64,000 nt of DNA from Acidobacteriota bacterium (lineage in GTDB: Bacteria > Acidobacteriota > Terriglobia > Bryobacterales > Bryobacteraceae). The stretch lies in NCBI GenBank assembly GCA_018268935.1, contig JAFDVS010000071.1:1-64000 (forward strand). The letters run 5' to 3'. Every line of letters starts with the position of its first letter. The first letter of the stretch is position 1. Positions 25,429 to 34,509 of the stretch are shown one piece after another. The notes under the pieces are model-generated. The model was not told where the DNA came from. It worked only from the letters and a program-made list of their open reading frames with translations, and did no database searches. A program made the translations under genes and the position numbers.

Positions 25429-26086
25429 TAGCGGCTTCGGCTTTGACATCCTTGCTTTCGTAGGCGGCGATGCCGGGCACTTTCACCTTGAACGTGCTGA
25501 TGGGTTCCGCGTCAGCGGCGGCCTTGGTGGAACGGAGCCGCACTTCCAGAGTCAGATCCGGCAGGTCGGCGGCGGAGTGATTGACCACGATCATCTGTAC
25601 CATCAGCTTCTGCTTGGGTGTTTCCACCACTCGCAATCCGGTCACTTCCAGGTGCCGGGCGAAGGGATGAGCTTGCTTGGCGGCATCGCCGGGTTTGGTC
25701 ATTTTGGTTTCGGCTTTACTATCGCCGGCGGATTTCGCGCCGGGCAGCAGCAGCGTAATGCCGGCCCAGCCTGCGCCGATGAGCAGCGTGGCCACAACCA
25801 GAACCACGGCCCATGCGGGCATGCCTTGCTTCGGTGGTTCAATGACATAGGTGGGCTGTGAGGCTACCGGTTGTGCCACGGGCGCGGGCGCCGGAGCAGC
25901 CGCTGCCGTGGGTTGGCTCACGGGCATTGGGGCTGGCGCCACGGGTGGCGGAGCAACTGGCGCTGGTGTGGGAGCAGGAACGGCGGCAGCGGGCGACGCG
26001 GCTACCTCCGGCTTCGCACAGCGCGGGCATTCATTCTCGGATGGAAGGACTTCCCCTCCGCACTTGGGACAAATCCAGCTAAACAT
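25358..26086 (-). CDS. Membrane protein with N-terminal zinc ribbon and Pro/Ala-rich linker
   Basis: The protein has 242 residues. From the ATG at 26086 the N-terminus reads MFSWICPKCGGEVLPSENECPRC, a double CxxC zinc ribbon (residues 6-9 and 20-23). A low-complexity Pro/Ala/Val linker runs to about residue 85. One membrane span follows (MPAWAVVLVVATLLIGAGWAGI). A C-terminal beta-rich domain (LEVTGLRVVETPKQKLMVQM, VNHSAADLPDLTLEVRL) is expected outside the membrane and resembles FxLYD-like domains. An upstream in-frame ATG at 26110 would overlap the divergent NadD-like start. The 3' end overlaps the convergent SRPBCC gene. Function unknown. Confidence 0.75.
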   Translation of the reverse strand: MFSWICPKCGGEVLPSENECPRCAKPEVAASPAAAVPAPTPAPVAPPPVAPAPMPVSQPTAAAAPAPAPVAQPVASQPTYVIEPPKQGMPAWAVVLVVATLLIGAGWAGITLLLPGAKSAGDSKAETKMTKPGDAAKQAHPFARHLEVTGLRVVETPKQKLMVQMIVVNHSAADLPDLTLEVRLRSTKAAADAEPISTFKVKVPGIAAYESKDVKAEAATKLRAYEFPDWQFLQAEFDVKEQ

Positions 26087-26108
26087 GGTCTTGCTACTAT
26101 CTTGACAC

Positions 26109-26723
26109 ATGCGCTTTCTTCGCAAATCGCGAACCGCGCCGGGGAGTGTGGGCATCCTGTCCAGCGCCTTTCATCCTCCCACTCGCGCTCACCTCGCGCT
26201 GGCACATGCGGCCCTCGATACGTTTGAAACAGAAGAAGTGGTTTTTGTTTTACCGCAGCGATTCCCGCATAAGGCCTATGACGCCATCACGCTGGAAGAA
26301 CGGCTGGATCTGGTGCTGGAGGCCACGGCGCACGAAGCACGGTTTTCGGTGGCTGTGGCGGAGGCGGGGTTATTTGTGGAGATTGCGCGGGAAGCCCGTG
26401 CGCATTACGGTCCCCCGGCCCGGCTCCGCTTTCTCTGCGGGCGGGACGCCGCCGAGCGCATCGTCGGTTGGGATTACGGCGATCTGCCATCCATCACTGC
26501 TCAACTGAGGGAATTCGAACTGTTGGTGGCGCCGCGCCAAGGCCACTATCAGCCGCCCGCGCATCTGCGCAACGCCATCGCTCCGCTGCGCATCTCAGAG
26601 GAGTGGGACGAAGTGGCCAGCTCGGTTGTGCGCCAGCGCCTCGGTCAGGGAGAAGACTGGGAGCATTGGATTCCCGCCTCCATTGCCGATCGAGTCCGCC
26701 AGATCTACGGGCGTAAACGTTAA
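26109..26723 (+). CDS. Nicotinate-nucleotide adenylyltransferase-like nucleotidyltransferase
   Basis: The protein has 204 residues. The N-terminal motif SVGILSSAFHPPTRAHLAL corresponds to the GxFxPxHxGH loop of NadD-type nucleotidyltransferases, with Thr replacing the first histidine of H/TxxH. FVLPQRFPHKAYD matches the nucleotide-site region, and VASSVVRQRL near residue 177 corresponds to the ISSTxIR signature. The enzyme should transfer AMP or CMP from NTP to a nucleotide-like substrate. The deviations mean it may not be the housekeeping NadD. It diverges from the zinc-ribbon gene with 22 bp between the start codons and precedes the secreted 635-aa protein by 29 bp. Confidence 0.75.
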   Translation: MRFLRKSRTAPGSVGILSSAFHPPTRAHLALAHAALDTFETEEVVFVLPQRFPHKAYDAITLEERLDLVLEATAHEARFSVAVAEAGLFVEIAREARAHYGPPARLRFLCGRDAAERIVGWDYGDLPSITAQLREFELLVAPRQGHYQPPAHLRNAIAPLRISEEWDEVASSVVRQRLGQGEDWEHWIPASIADRVRQIYGRKR

Positions 26724-26752
26724 ACTGTGAGAAAGGAAGAGGAGCACCTACC

Positions 26753-28660
26753 GTGAATACAGCAGTATTGTTGATTCTGGCGGCTTCGTGTGTGTTCGCC
26801 CAGGATTTTAGCGGGATCCTGGCCGGAGCCAGCCGTCAAACCGAGCGCAACGCCAAGGTGACCGGGCTGCGGTTTAACTGCGTGCCCGCGGATTGCAAAG
26901 TGCGTCCCTACGAGTCCATCGTGATCCAGGTTTTGGTGGATGGCGAGATCGCCGTAGCCAACGGGGATCCACGCAAAGGCCGGCTGCGCCGTGCTCCGGG
27001 CGCCATGAAGGTTGTGGACAAGGATGGCGGCTGGGTTTCGAAGGTGTTCAAGTTTCCCGGCGCCGATCCGGGCGGATACGCCGAAAGCGGTGGCTCCGCC
27101 TTGGGCAGCATTCTGCAGAGAGTGGCCGGCGATTTCATCGTGCAGGACTCGTTCCTGTACACGGCTCCGGAAAAGACCGGCAGCTACAAGCTGGAAAACG
27201 ATACCGAAGGCGTGAAGGCGGAGCTCACCGTTACGGTCGACAGCAACGCTGCTTCGCAGAAGAAGCCGGAGGAATTCAACTTCGGCGCGGAGGACAAATC
27301 AAAGGAGCCTTACCGCGCGCTTGCCGAACGGTATGCGCCGATGTTCGCCCAGGAAACGTGGTTCCAGCCGAAGTCCGACTTCCCCACGCGTTTCGATTTC
27401 GATAGCGATTGGACCGGCGACAACAACTGGGACAACATGGAGAAGGGCACTTCGCAGGCCTACATCTATTACGCCGTGATGGAGACCTCCACCCACTGGT
27501 TCCTGATCTACAACGCGTTTCATCCCCGCGACTATTCCGACAAGTGCGTCGCCGGCAGTTGCCATGAGAACGACAACGAAGGCCTGATCCTCACCATTCA
27601 AAAAGATGGCAGCGAGTTCGGCAAGCTGCTCACCATGGAGACGCTGGCTCATAACAACGTGTACAGCTACACCAACGAGCGCGGGTTCAGCCGCGGGCAG
27701 CACAACATCGACGGGAAGATCGATCTGTACGAAAAGACGCATCCCATCGTGTTCGTGGAGTCGGGCGGGCACGGCATCTACGGAGCGTCCATGACCAGCC
27801 ACAGCCGGTACAACGTTTCCAAGGACGAATTCACCGGCGGCACGGGCGTCACGTTTATCTACAAGGGCTCGGCCGACCGGCCGAAGCATGCCAACGACCG
27901 CAAGGTGGGCTACGAACTGCTTCCCATCCTCACGCACTGGTGGGCCCGCGCCACCAACGATCAGAATCAGCGCATGTTCGACGAGTTCGGGCCGTATGAG
28001 CCCTTCGGCAATCGTCCCAGGGCGAAAGCGGCGATCATGGGCAAAACGTTTCTCGGCCGCAAGGAATCGTCGAACAAGGCGAAGCCCTTCTGGGGCTGGC
28101 ACGACAACAATACATTGAAGGCCAAGGTGCTCAATGCCGGCCAGTGGGGCCTGGACCCTGCCTATGCCATCACACAAGGACTGCGATTCCCCGCGGACAT
28201 GAAGGTGTCGCTCGATTACATCTACAATCCCTATCTCGGAATCGGAGAGGAAAACGCCGCGCCGGCACAGACGGTGGTGATTACTCCGGGCACGCCTTCC
28301 GTTGGTGCGCCGGGCACGTCCACGGACACCGCCGCCATCCTGCCGAAGGAAGTGAAAGAAGGTTGGGTGGAAGTGGAAGCCACTGTCGATGCTTCCGTTG
28401 TGTTCCATCTCTGGGAGAAGGACGTCACGCCGGAAGTGCTCGCCGGCGGCCCGGTGAAGGATCAGAAGATTTCTTCCAGCGGACCCATTCCCAGCGGTGC
28501 AGGCATCACCTGGAGCGTGACGAAGAAGACGGGACGCGGCACGGTGAAGATCGTCGAAGAGCCTTCGGCTTCTAACGGCAATACGTTGAAGGTGCGCGTG
28601 GACGATTCGAAAGGCGGCGCCGACCGCCACGTCTTCCGCGTCACCTGGAAGCGGCAATAG
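26753..28660 (+). CDS. Large secreted protein of unknown function (Vps62-like central region)
   Basis: The protein has 635 residues starting at GTG 26753 after GGAAGAGGAGC. A signal peptide (MNTAVLLILAASCVFA) is followed by an Ig-like domain (residues 25-170) and a central domain beginning YRALAERYAPMFAQETWF. That domain includes YYAVMETSTHWFLIYNAFHPRDY, a likely disulfide pair in CVAGSC, and VFVESGGHGIYG. The order recalls Vps62/DUF946-type proteins, which have histidine-rich patches of unknown activity, but the match is weak. Another Ig-like domain closes the protein (EEPSASNGNTLKVRVDD). It converges on the PHP-domain lipoprotein gene. I cannot assign a reaction. Confidence 0.7.
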   Translation: MNTAVLLILAASCVFAQDFSGILAGASRQTERNAKVTGLRFNCVPADCKVRPYESIVIQVLVDGEIAVANGDPRKGRLRRAPGAMKVVDKDGGWVSKVFKFPGADPGGYAESGGSALGSILQRVAGDFIVQDSFLYTAPEKTGSYKLENDTEGVKAELTVTVDSNAASQKKPEEFNFGAEDKSKEPYRALAERYAPMFAQETWFQPKSDFPTRFDFDSDWTGDNNWDNMEKGTSQAYIYYAVMETSTHWFLIYNAFHPRDYSDKCVAGSCHENDNEGLILTIQKDGSEFGKLLTMETLAHNNVYSYTNERGFSRGQHNIDGKIDLYEKTHPIVFVESGGHGIYGASMTSHSRYNVSKDEFTGGTGVTFIYKGSADRPKHANDRKVGYELLPILTHWWARATNDQNQRMFDEFGPYEPFGNRPRAKAAIMGKTFLGRKESSNKAKPFWGWHDNNTLKAKVLNAGQWGLDPAYAITQGLRFPADMKVSLDYIYNPYLGIGEENAAPAQTVVITPGTPSVGAPGTSTDTAAILPKEVKEGWVEVEATVDASVVFHLWEKDVTPEVLAGGPVKDQKISSSGPIPSGAGITWSVTKKTGRGTVKIVEEPSASNGNTLKVRVDDSKGGADRHVFRVTWKRQ

Positions 28661-28674
28661 CGAGCATTTCTTCC

Positions 28675-28688
28675 AGCGGCCGGCCGCT
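28675..28688. other. 14-bp perfect palindrome between convergent genes
   Basis: AGCGGCCGGCCGCT is its own reverse complement. It lies in the 39 bp separating the stops of the secreted-protein gene and the lipoprotein gene. It may be part of a two-way terminator, but it has no loop and no T-run on either side, so it could also be chance in GC-rich DNA. Confidence 0.3.
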
Positions 28689-28699
28689 TCGGATCGGTA

Positions 28700-31453
28700 T
28701 TATTGCACGCTGGTGATCCACATCGGGCCGGACCAGGCAATCTGCCCGTCCTGCTGCAGCACGCGCACATAGTAGTAGTTCTGCTTCGTGCCCGGCGTGC
28801 TGTCTTCATAGCTGAGTTTCACGGCAGCCGTGCCGGGCTTACTTTCGAAGACATACTGGTTGTTCTTGATCACTTCCACGCGCTCCACCGGCGCAGTGCC
28901 TTCGATGGTGATCTCCAGCTTCGGCTTACCGCGCAGTTGGAAGATATCGCCCTGAATCTGGCTGGCCACGCGCACGTCCAGCAGGATGTTGTCCGTGGCC
29001 GCATAGGCATGCCGTGCGCGGATGGCGCGCAGCAGGCCCTCGCGCGAGAGATCTTCCGCAAGAAGCATCGCATAGGAGATATGCGTGGAGGCGTGATCGG
29101 AGGAAGCCTGCACACCCAGCTTGTATCCCTTCGCCCAGGCATTCCACACGTAACCCTCGGCGCGGAATCCGCCGGGCTGTGTGAGTTTGTCGGATGCCTT
29201 CGGGGCCCGCGGCGCGCCCTCGTGCTCATAGGACATGCGGTCGCCCTGATAGATCTCCACCAGCGGTTCCAGGTCCTGGTCGTTATCGCGCCAATCCGTT
29301 CCCATCAGCGTTCCGGTGGTGTGCGACATGGCGATGCCCCCGCTCTTGCGTAAGTAGTCATAGAGCTTGGCCGCGCCTTCGGCGCCTGCTTCCTCTTCCG
29401 CGGAGCGCACCAGCGTTTTCACCCCGCGTTTCGCCCACAGCAGGTTGCGATGCCCGTTGGGATAGCGCAGGCTGCGCTCATAGGCGTAGACAGGAGTGAA
29501 GCGCTGCGGATAGTGGAACAGATCGTTCGATTTCTGGATGATCCACCAGAAGTATTCGTTATCGTCGCCGGCGTTGTGATCGGTGAGCGCGGAATAATCG
29601 AAGCCCGCCGCGTCGATGGTGTAGCGGTAGAAGTCCCAGATGGAGCCATCGATGTCGCCATCGAAGGAGATATCGGTGTGGCGATGCATGTCTCCGCGGA
29701 CGATGCGGAGTTGTTTGCCGCTCCAGGGAATGCGGTGCTTCTGCACGGTGGCGATGTTTTGTTCTTCACTGGCATGCACACGCGGCGGCTCCATCGGCTC
29801 AGCCGGCCAGGCTTTGAGTTGCGGCTGATAAGAAGCATTCAACACGATGGATGCCGAATAGACATTGTTTTTCACAAAGGGATAAGGCTTCGCGTAGGTT
29901 CGGCCATCGCCGGCCCAAGCCACTGCAACGCCGGCGGGTGAAGCGCTGATGGCGGCGCGCAGATCGTTGCGTCCGGTGGAGCCGCGGAGTGAAATCGCGC
30001 GGTCGCCACCCACGGCGATCACCGCGTAATCCCACATGGAATACTGCTGCTGGCGATTGCGCTTCAATGACTGGCTGTAGATTTCGTGCAGTTTCACCTC
30101 GCGCCGGCGCACCAGGGCGCAGAGGTTGCCCTTTGGATCCACGGCCAGTTGGGCTTGCTCAAAGTGGCCCGCAGGAAGCTGCGCCAGTTGATTCTTCGTC
30201 AGATTGAGCAACTTCAGATCGCGTGTTTCATACAACCGTGTGCCGGCGTTTTTGCGAACCAGGAAGCCGGTGTCTTTGCCCCAATTGGGCCCGGCCTGAT
30301 CGAAGGCCAGCCAGACATCGCCGTTGCGATCACAGGCGAGCGAGGCATGCGCCTGGAAATTCTCTGAGGGCCGCACGCGCTGCTGGGCGCCCTCCAGCGT
30401 GCGGTAGTAGACGTTGTACATGCCGCCGTCGTAAGCATCCCAGGCGAAGTGCAGGCCGCCCTTGGCATCGGCGGCGATGGCCGGATACCAGGCATTAGCC
30501 GTGTTGCCACTGACGGCAATCACATCGCTCCATTTGCCTGCCGCCATGCTGCGCGCCAGAATGCGTGAGCGCCCTTCACGGAAGCCCTGCCACACCACCC
30601 ACAACTGGCCCTTGGCATCCACCACGGCACGCGGATGCAGGTCGGGCCCGCCTTCGGAGATCGTCTCCAGCTTGGTCCACTTGCCGTTCTCAAAGCGGGC
30701 TACGGCGATCTTCCAGGTGTTCGTTTCGTGCACCGAAACGGCGAGGAAGAAGCGGCCCTGCGCATCGGCCGCCAGTACGGGACGGAAGAACTCGCCCTTC
30801 GCGATCACTTCTTTACCGGTGGCATCGGTGCGCGCGGCAAAGAGGGTTTCCGATTCCTTTTGATAGCCGGTCCAGGCGACCCATCCGGCGCCGTTCGTGT
30901 TCACCGCGATGGCCGGATAATCGTCTTCCATCTCGTCGCCCTGCGTGTGCAGAATGGCTTGCGGTACGCGTTCCACGGTGATGCGCCCGTTGAGCAGCGG
31001 AATCGCTTTGGCATAAGGCGCGGAGGCCGGATCGAAGCGCGCTTCGCCTTGGAGGGTGAAGATGCGAATGCTATGGGCGCCGCGGGCGCCCGCGTAGACA
31101 GCATTCGGCACCAGCACCGGCTTGGGAACCTTCATCTCCGATGGCAGCACGTGCAGCGCACCCACGAACCAGTCCTGTGGATTGGGCACCGCGCCCATGC
31201 GCGTGCTGCATTTCCAACTATCTGCTTTGACCGCGTCTTCCTTATCGAAGCGGATGGACTCGATCCCCGCGGAGCGCCCAGGCGCCGCATCCCAGGACCC
31301 GGACCAATCCACGGGTTTGGAATCGCCGACACCCAATGTGACGCGAAACCAATCCTCTTGTTCCGGCACGGCAACCGTCTGCGGATGCGGGCGATTACAC
31401 GCGCCCAGCACGCACAGGCAGGCGAGGGGGAGGATACGCCATGGAAATGCCAT
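28700..31453 (-). CDS. Lipoprotein joining a beta-propeller-like region to a PHP-type (DUF3604-like) domain
   Basis: The protein has 917 residues. The leader MAFPWRILPLACLCVLGAC ends in a lipobox (Cys19). Residues about 170-480 contain repeated WVAWTGYQ-, LWVVWQGF- and LHFAWDAY-like strands, consistent with a sialidase/propeller fold. From about 590 a PHP-like phosphoesterase region appears: RGDMHRHTDIS with the HxH metal motif, DYSALTDHNAG, GGIAMSHTTG and GVQASSDHAS, all typical of DUF3604 proteins. A final beta-domain (IEGTAPVERVEVIKNNQYVF) closes it. Metal ligands look intact, so hydrolytic activity is possible; substrate unknown. It diverges from the sensor-kinase gene, and its start codon is preceded by a 15-bp inverted repeat. 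Confidence 0.78.
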   Translation of the reverse strand: MAFPWRILPLACLCVLGACNRPHPQTVAVPEQEDWFRVTLGVGDSKPVDWSGSWDAAPGRSAGIESIRFDKEDAVKADSWKCSTRMGAVPNPQDWFVGALHVLPSEMKVPKPVLVPNAVYAGARGAHSIRIFTLQGEARFDPASAPYAKAIPLLNGRITVERVPQAILHTQGDEMEDDYPAIAVNTNGAGWVAWTGYQKESETLFAARTDATGKEVIAKGEFFRPVLAADAQGRFFLAVSVHETNTWKIAVARFENGKWTKLETISEGGPDLHPRAVVDAKGQLWVVWQGFREGRSRILARSMAAGKWSDVIAVSGNTANAWYPAIAADAKGGLHFAWDAYDGGMYNVYYRTLEGAQQRVRPSENFQAHASLACDRNGDVWLAFDQAGPNWGKDTGFLVRKNAGTRLYETRDLKLLNLTKNQLAQLPAGHFEQAQLAVDPKGNLCALVRRREVKLHEIYSQSLKRNRQQQYSMWDYAVIAVGGDRAISLRGSTGRNDLRAAISASPAGVAVAWAGDGRTYAKPYPFVKNNVYSASIVLNASYQPQLKAWPAEPMEPPRVHASEEQNIATVQKHRIPWSGKQLRIVRGDMHRHTDISFDGDIDGSIWDFYRYTIDAAGFDYSALTDHNAGDDNEYFWWIIQKSNDLFHYPQRFTPVYAYERSLRYPNGHRNLLWAKRGVKTLVRSAEEEAGAEGAAKLYDYLRKSGGIAMSHTTGTLMGTDWRDNDQDLEPLVEIYQGDRMSYEHEGAPRAPKASDKLTQPGGFRAEGYVWNAWAKGYKLGVQASSDHASTHISYAMLLAEDLSREGLLRAIRARHAYAATDNILLDVRVASQIQGDIFQLRGKPKLEITIEGTAPVERVEVIKNNQYVFESKPGTAAVKLSYEDSTPGTKQNYYYVRVLQQDGQIAWSGPMWITSVQ

Positions 31454-31455
31454 CT

Positions 31456-31470
31456 GGGGTAGGATACCCC
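31456..31470 (-). promoter_or_regulatory. Inverted repeat GGGGTA-GGA-TACCCC covering the ribosome-binding region
   Basis: A perfect 6-bp inverted repeat with a 3-base centre ends two bases before the ATG of the lipoprotein gene. In the mRNA it would fold over the place where a Shine-Dalgarno sequence is expected; in DNA it could be a repressor site. Confidence 0.4.
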
Positions 31471-31585
31471 AATCGAGAGGCTGCCTGAGCCTTACTCCGC
31501 GCGCAACGTGTGAGACGGGTCAATAGAGGTCATGCGTCCAGGGGAAGAAGCTGCGATACACTTTTAGGACCCAACGGGGTAACTC

Positions 31586-31930
31586 ATGCTGCACCTTCTT
31601 CCGTTGCTCTTCCTCTGTGCCCATGCCGAGCAGTTGCCGACCGTGGTGCTCTCCGTCCGCGATGGCCTCACCGCGTCGACATTCCACCGGCTTTTCGCCG
31701 ACTCCAAAGGTTTTCTCTGGCTTCCGCATGTCGATGGGCTCACTCGCTATGACGGGAACAATTTCCGCACCTACACCACCGCGGACGGACTGCCTTCGGA
31801 CCGCATCAAGGACGTCATTGAGCGCAAGAGCGGCGGCTACTGGGTGGGAGCCGGCGATTCGCTCTGCCACTTCGATCCTCTGCCCAATCATAAGCGCTTC
31901 CAGTGCGAATCTCCGCAACTGGGCGCGCCA
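31586..31930 (+). pseudogene. Frameshifted N-terminal part of the sensor histidine kinase
   Basis: ATG 31586, after GGGGT, encodes a signal peptide (MLHLLPLLFLCAHA) and the start of a Reg_prop propeller (LTASTFHRLFADSKGFLWLP, DGLTRYDGNNFRTYTTADGL, IKDVIERKSGGYWVGAGDSL). Around 31894-31930 the similarity moves to another frame, in which the propeller continues as RAIESLLEEDGVLWLGSTRG. The shift equals one missing base, most likely in the run CTGGGCGCGCC. The two pieces would form one protein of about 974 residues. The shift may be a true mutation, a sequencing error or, less likely, programmed: no slippery heptamer is visible. Confidence 0.7.
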
Positions 31931-34509
31931 TCGAATCGTTGCTGGAAGAGGATGGCGTGTTGTGGCTGGGCAGCACCCGCGGGCTCTGGCAGCGGAAGGG
32001 AAACGGTGCGTGGTCCGCCTACGGTGCCGTGCCCCAACCCACCACCGTGCGGCGCCTGCTGCGCGATTCGCGCGGTGAAATCTGGGCTGGCACGACGGAT
32101 GGGCTGTTTCGCTTCCGCCGCTCGGGGCGAACGGATCGATGGACCACGGCCGAAGGACTTTGCGACAACTTCATCACGACGCTCAACGAAACCCCCAACG
32201 CCATCTGGGCCGGCACGATGACGAATCTATTCCGCTTTAGCGTGGATGCGAAGACCGGCAGCGCCGCCATCGCCGCACAGTATGGAACAAGCGAGGGCTT
32301 GCCAAGCGGCTACACAAACGACATCCGTTACTGGCAGGGCGCGGTGTGGGCCGCTACGTTCCAAGGCATGGCGCGATTGCTGCCCTCCGGCCGCTGGCAG
32401 GCGGTGGAACTCGATCAGTCGATCCGCAATCTGGCGATCAACGCGCTTGCGGTCGATGTACAAGGTGTCCTCTGGATGGGTACCGACGGCGGCGGCGTGG
32501 CGCGATGGGCGCATTCCGGCTTCTCCAACTTCAACGAAGCCGATGGACTTCCGATACGCAAAGTCTGGTCGATTTTCGAAGACAGGAACGGCGAACTGCG
32601 GGTTGTCACCAAGGATGAGCAGCATTATGCCATCAATCGGTTCGACGGTTTGCGCTTCCACCCCGCTTCGCTTTCAAGCCCTTTTGGTTCGATGTTCGGC
32701 TGGAGTTGGGGGCAGATTGCGCAGCATGCCGATGCGGGCGACTGGTTGCTCGCCACCTCCGCCGGTCTGCTTCGCTACGACGAGTCCTTTCGCGGGGCGC
32801 CACAACTCACAGCCGGCCTGCCTTATGCCAACACACTCAAAGTATTCGTCTCTCGTGATGGCGCACTATGGGTGGCGCTGTACGAACACGGCGCGCTCGG
32901 CCTGTACCGCCGCGGCCGCGGGGACCGGCATTTTCATAAGCTGGATAGCAGCGGCTCCACGAATCTCGGCGGTCCAGTCGCCTGCCTCGCCGAGGATCGT
33001 CATGGCAACATGTGGATCGGCATGATGCATGGCGGCCTGTTCCGCTATCGCGATGGCAAGCTGGAGAGCATTGGCCACGGGAAAGACGTGCCCGACCTGG
33101 GAGTGCGTGCGCTGCATTCCGACCGGCACGGCCGTTTGTGGGCCGGCACCATTGGCAAGGGGCTCCTGCGTATTGACGACCCCTCTGCCGGCGCCGTTCG
33201 ATTCGTCGCCTACAGCCGCGCCGGCGGTCTCTCCGACAACAACATTCACTCCATTGCGGAAGACCTGGAAGGACGCATCTATGCTGGTGGCGCGGGCACC
33301 GTCGACCGTCTCGACTCACAGCGCGAGGCACGTGCGCAGGTTCGCCGCTTCACTACCGCCGATGGAGTGATCTCCGGCCGGCTCCGCGTCGCTTTCCGCG
33401 ATAAGACCGGTGCAATCTGGTTCGGTGGCGATCAAGGACTCTGCCGCATTCTGCCGGCGCCGGATCCGCCATTCGAATCCTCCGTGGTGATTCATTCCAT
33501 CCTGGTGAACGGCAAGGGCCAGGCGCTTTCCGCCCTCGGCGAAACCGATCCGGCGCCCCTGTCGTTGCAGTCCTTTGAACGCCAGTTGCAGGTGGAATTT
33601 GGCGGCTTCCGTCCGGACCTGCGCTACCAGACCAGGCTCCGGGGCGTAGACCAGGACTGGAGCGCGCCCACCACGCAACGCAGCGTTCACTACTTATCGC
33701 TTGGGCCTGGCGGCTATGAATTGCTGATCCGCGGCGTTTCCCCCGATGGTTCCGTCAGCGCACAACCGGCGCGGGTGCGATTCTCCATCGCCGTGCCGGT
33801 GTGGAGGCAATGGTGGTTCGCCGCGCTGGCCTTTGCCGTCGCCCTTGGCGCCGCCTACTGGATTCACCTGCTGCTGCTGCAGCGAAGGCTGGCCGTGGAG
33901 CGCATTCGCTCGCGCATCGCCACCGATCTGCATGACGACATCGGGGCCAGTCTCTCGCGCATCGCGGTGATGAGCGAAGCGCTGCAGACGCGCGAGGCAA
34001 CCACCGACGATAGCTCACGCCGCACGCTGGCGCAGATCGCCGAAGAATCGCGCACGATGGTGGACGACATGAGCGACATCGTGTGGTCGATCGATCCGCG
34101 CCGCGATTCGATGGCCGACGTAGTGGCCCGCCTGCGCGGCTTCGGGTCCGATGTGCTGGAACCGCTGGGTATCCGCTGGACATTCGATGCGCCGGAAGAA
34201 GTACTGCGCTACCGCCTCACACCGGACCAGCGCCGCCAGCTTTATCTGATTTTGAAGGAAGCCATCCACAACGTCGCACGGCACTCGCGAGCCACCAGTG
34301 CGCGCCTTTCTATCGGCCTGCGCGACGGGCTGCTCTACGCGCGGATCGAAGACGATGGCTGCGGCTACACCCCGGATACGCTACGTCTCGGCGTCCACAG
34401 TATGCGCACCCGCGCGGAGCAACTCGGCGGGATGTTTCACGTCGCCCCGCGCCAGGAAGGCGGCACCTGCGTCAGCCTGCAATTCCCACTTACCGCGAAA
34501 AACGCATGA
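31903..34509 (+). CDS. Hybrid-type sensor histidine kinase (Reg_prop propeller, Y_Y_Y, HisKA_3, HATPase)
   Basis: This is the main frame, 868 residues from a GTG at 31903, which is probably not the natural start because the true N-terminus lies in the frame at 31586. Propeller repeats (VLWLGSTRGLW, EIWAGTTDGLFRF, VLWMGTDGGGVARW, NMWIGMMHGGLFRY) run to about residue 540. A Y_Y_Y Ig-like domain follows (FGGFRPDLRYQTRLRGVDQDW), then one membrane span (QWWFAALAFAVALGAAYWIHL). The HisKA_3 dimerisation helix has the phospho-acceptor in DLHDDIGASLSRIAVM, and the HATPase domain ends EQLGGMF..GGTCVSL. It overlaps the response-regulator gene by ATGA. Such sensors often detect glycan fragments. Confidence 0.85.
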   Translation: MRISATGRAIESLLEEDGVLWLGSTRGLWQRKGNGAWSAYGAVPQPTTVRRLLRDSRGEIWAGTTDGLFRFRRSGRTDRWTTAEGLCDNFITTLNETPNAIWAGTMTNLFRFSVDAKTGSAAIAAQYGTSEGLPSGYTNDIRYWQGAVWAATFQGMARLLPSGRWQAVELDQSIRNLAINALAVDVQGVLWMGTDGGGVARWAHSGFSNFNEADGLPIRKVWSIFEDRNGELRVVTKDEQHYAINRFDGLRFHPASLSSPFGSMFGWSWGQIAQHADAGDWLLATSAGLLRYDESFRGAPQLTAGLPYANTLKVFVSRDGALWVALYEHGALGLYRRGRGDRHFHKLDSSGSTNLGGPVACLAEDRHGNMWIGMMHGGLFRYRDGKLESIGHGKDVPDLGVRALHSDRHGRLWAGTIGKGLLRIDDPSAGAVRFVAYSRAGGLSDNNIHSIAEDLEGRIYAGGAGTVDRLDSQREARAQVRRFTTADGVISGRLRVAFRDKTGAIWFGGDQGLCRILPAPDPPFESSVVIHSILVNGKGQALSALGETDPAPLSLQSFERQLQVEFGGFRPDLRYQTRLRGVDQDWSAPTTQRSVHYLSLGPGGYELLIRGVSPDGSVSAQPARVRFSIAVPVWRQWWFAALAFAVALGAAYWIHLLLLQRRLAVERIRSRIATDLHDDIGASLSRIAVMSEALQTREATTDDSSRRTLAQIAEESRTMVDDMSDIVWSIDPRRDSMADVVARLRGFGSDVLEPLGIRWTFDAPEEVLRYRLTPDQRRQLYLILKEAIHNVARHSRATSARLSIGLRDGLLYARIEDDGCGYTPDTLRLGVHSMRTRAEQLGGMFHVAPRQEGGTCVSLQFPLTAKNA

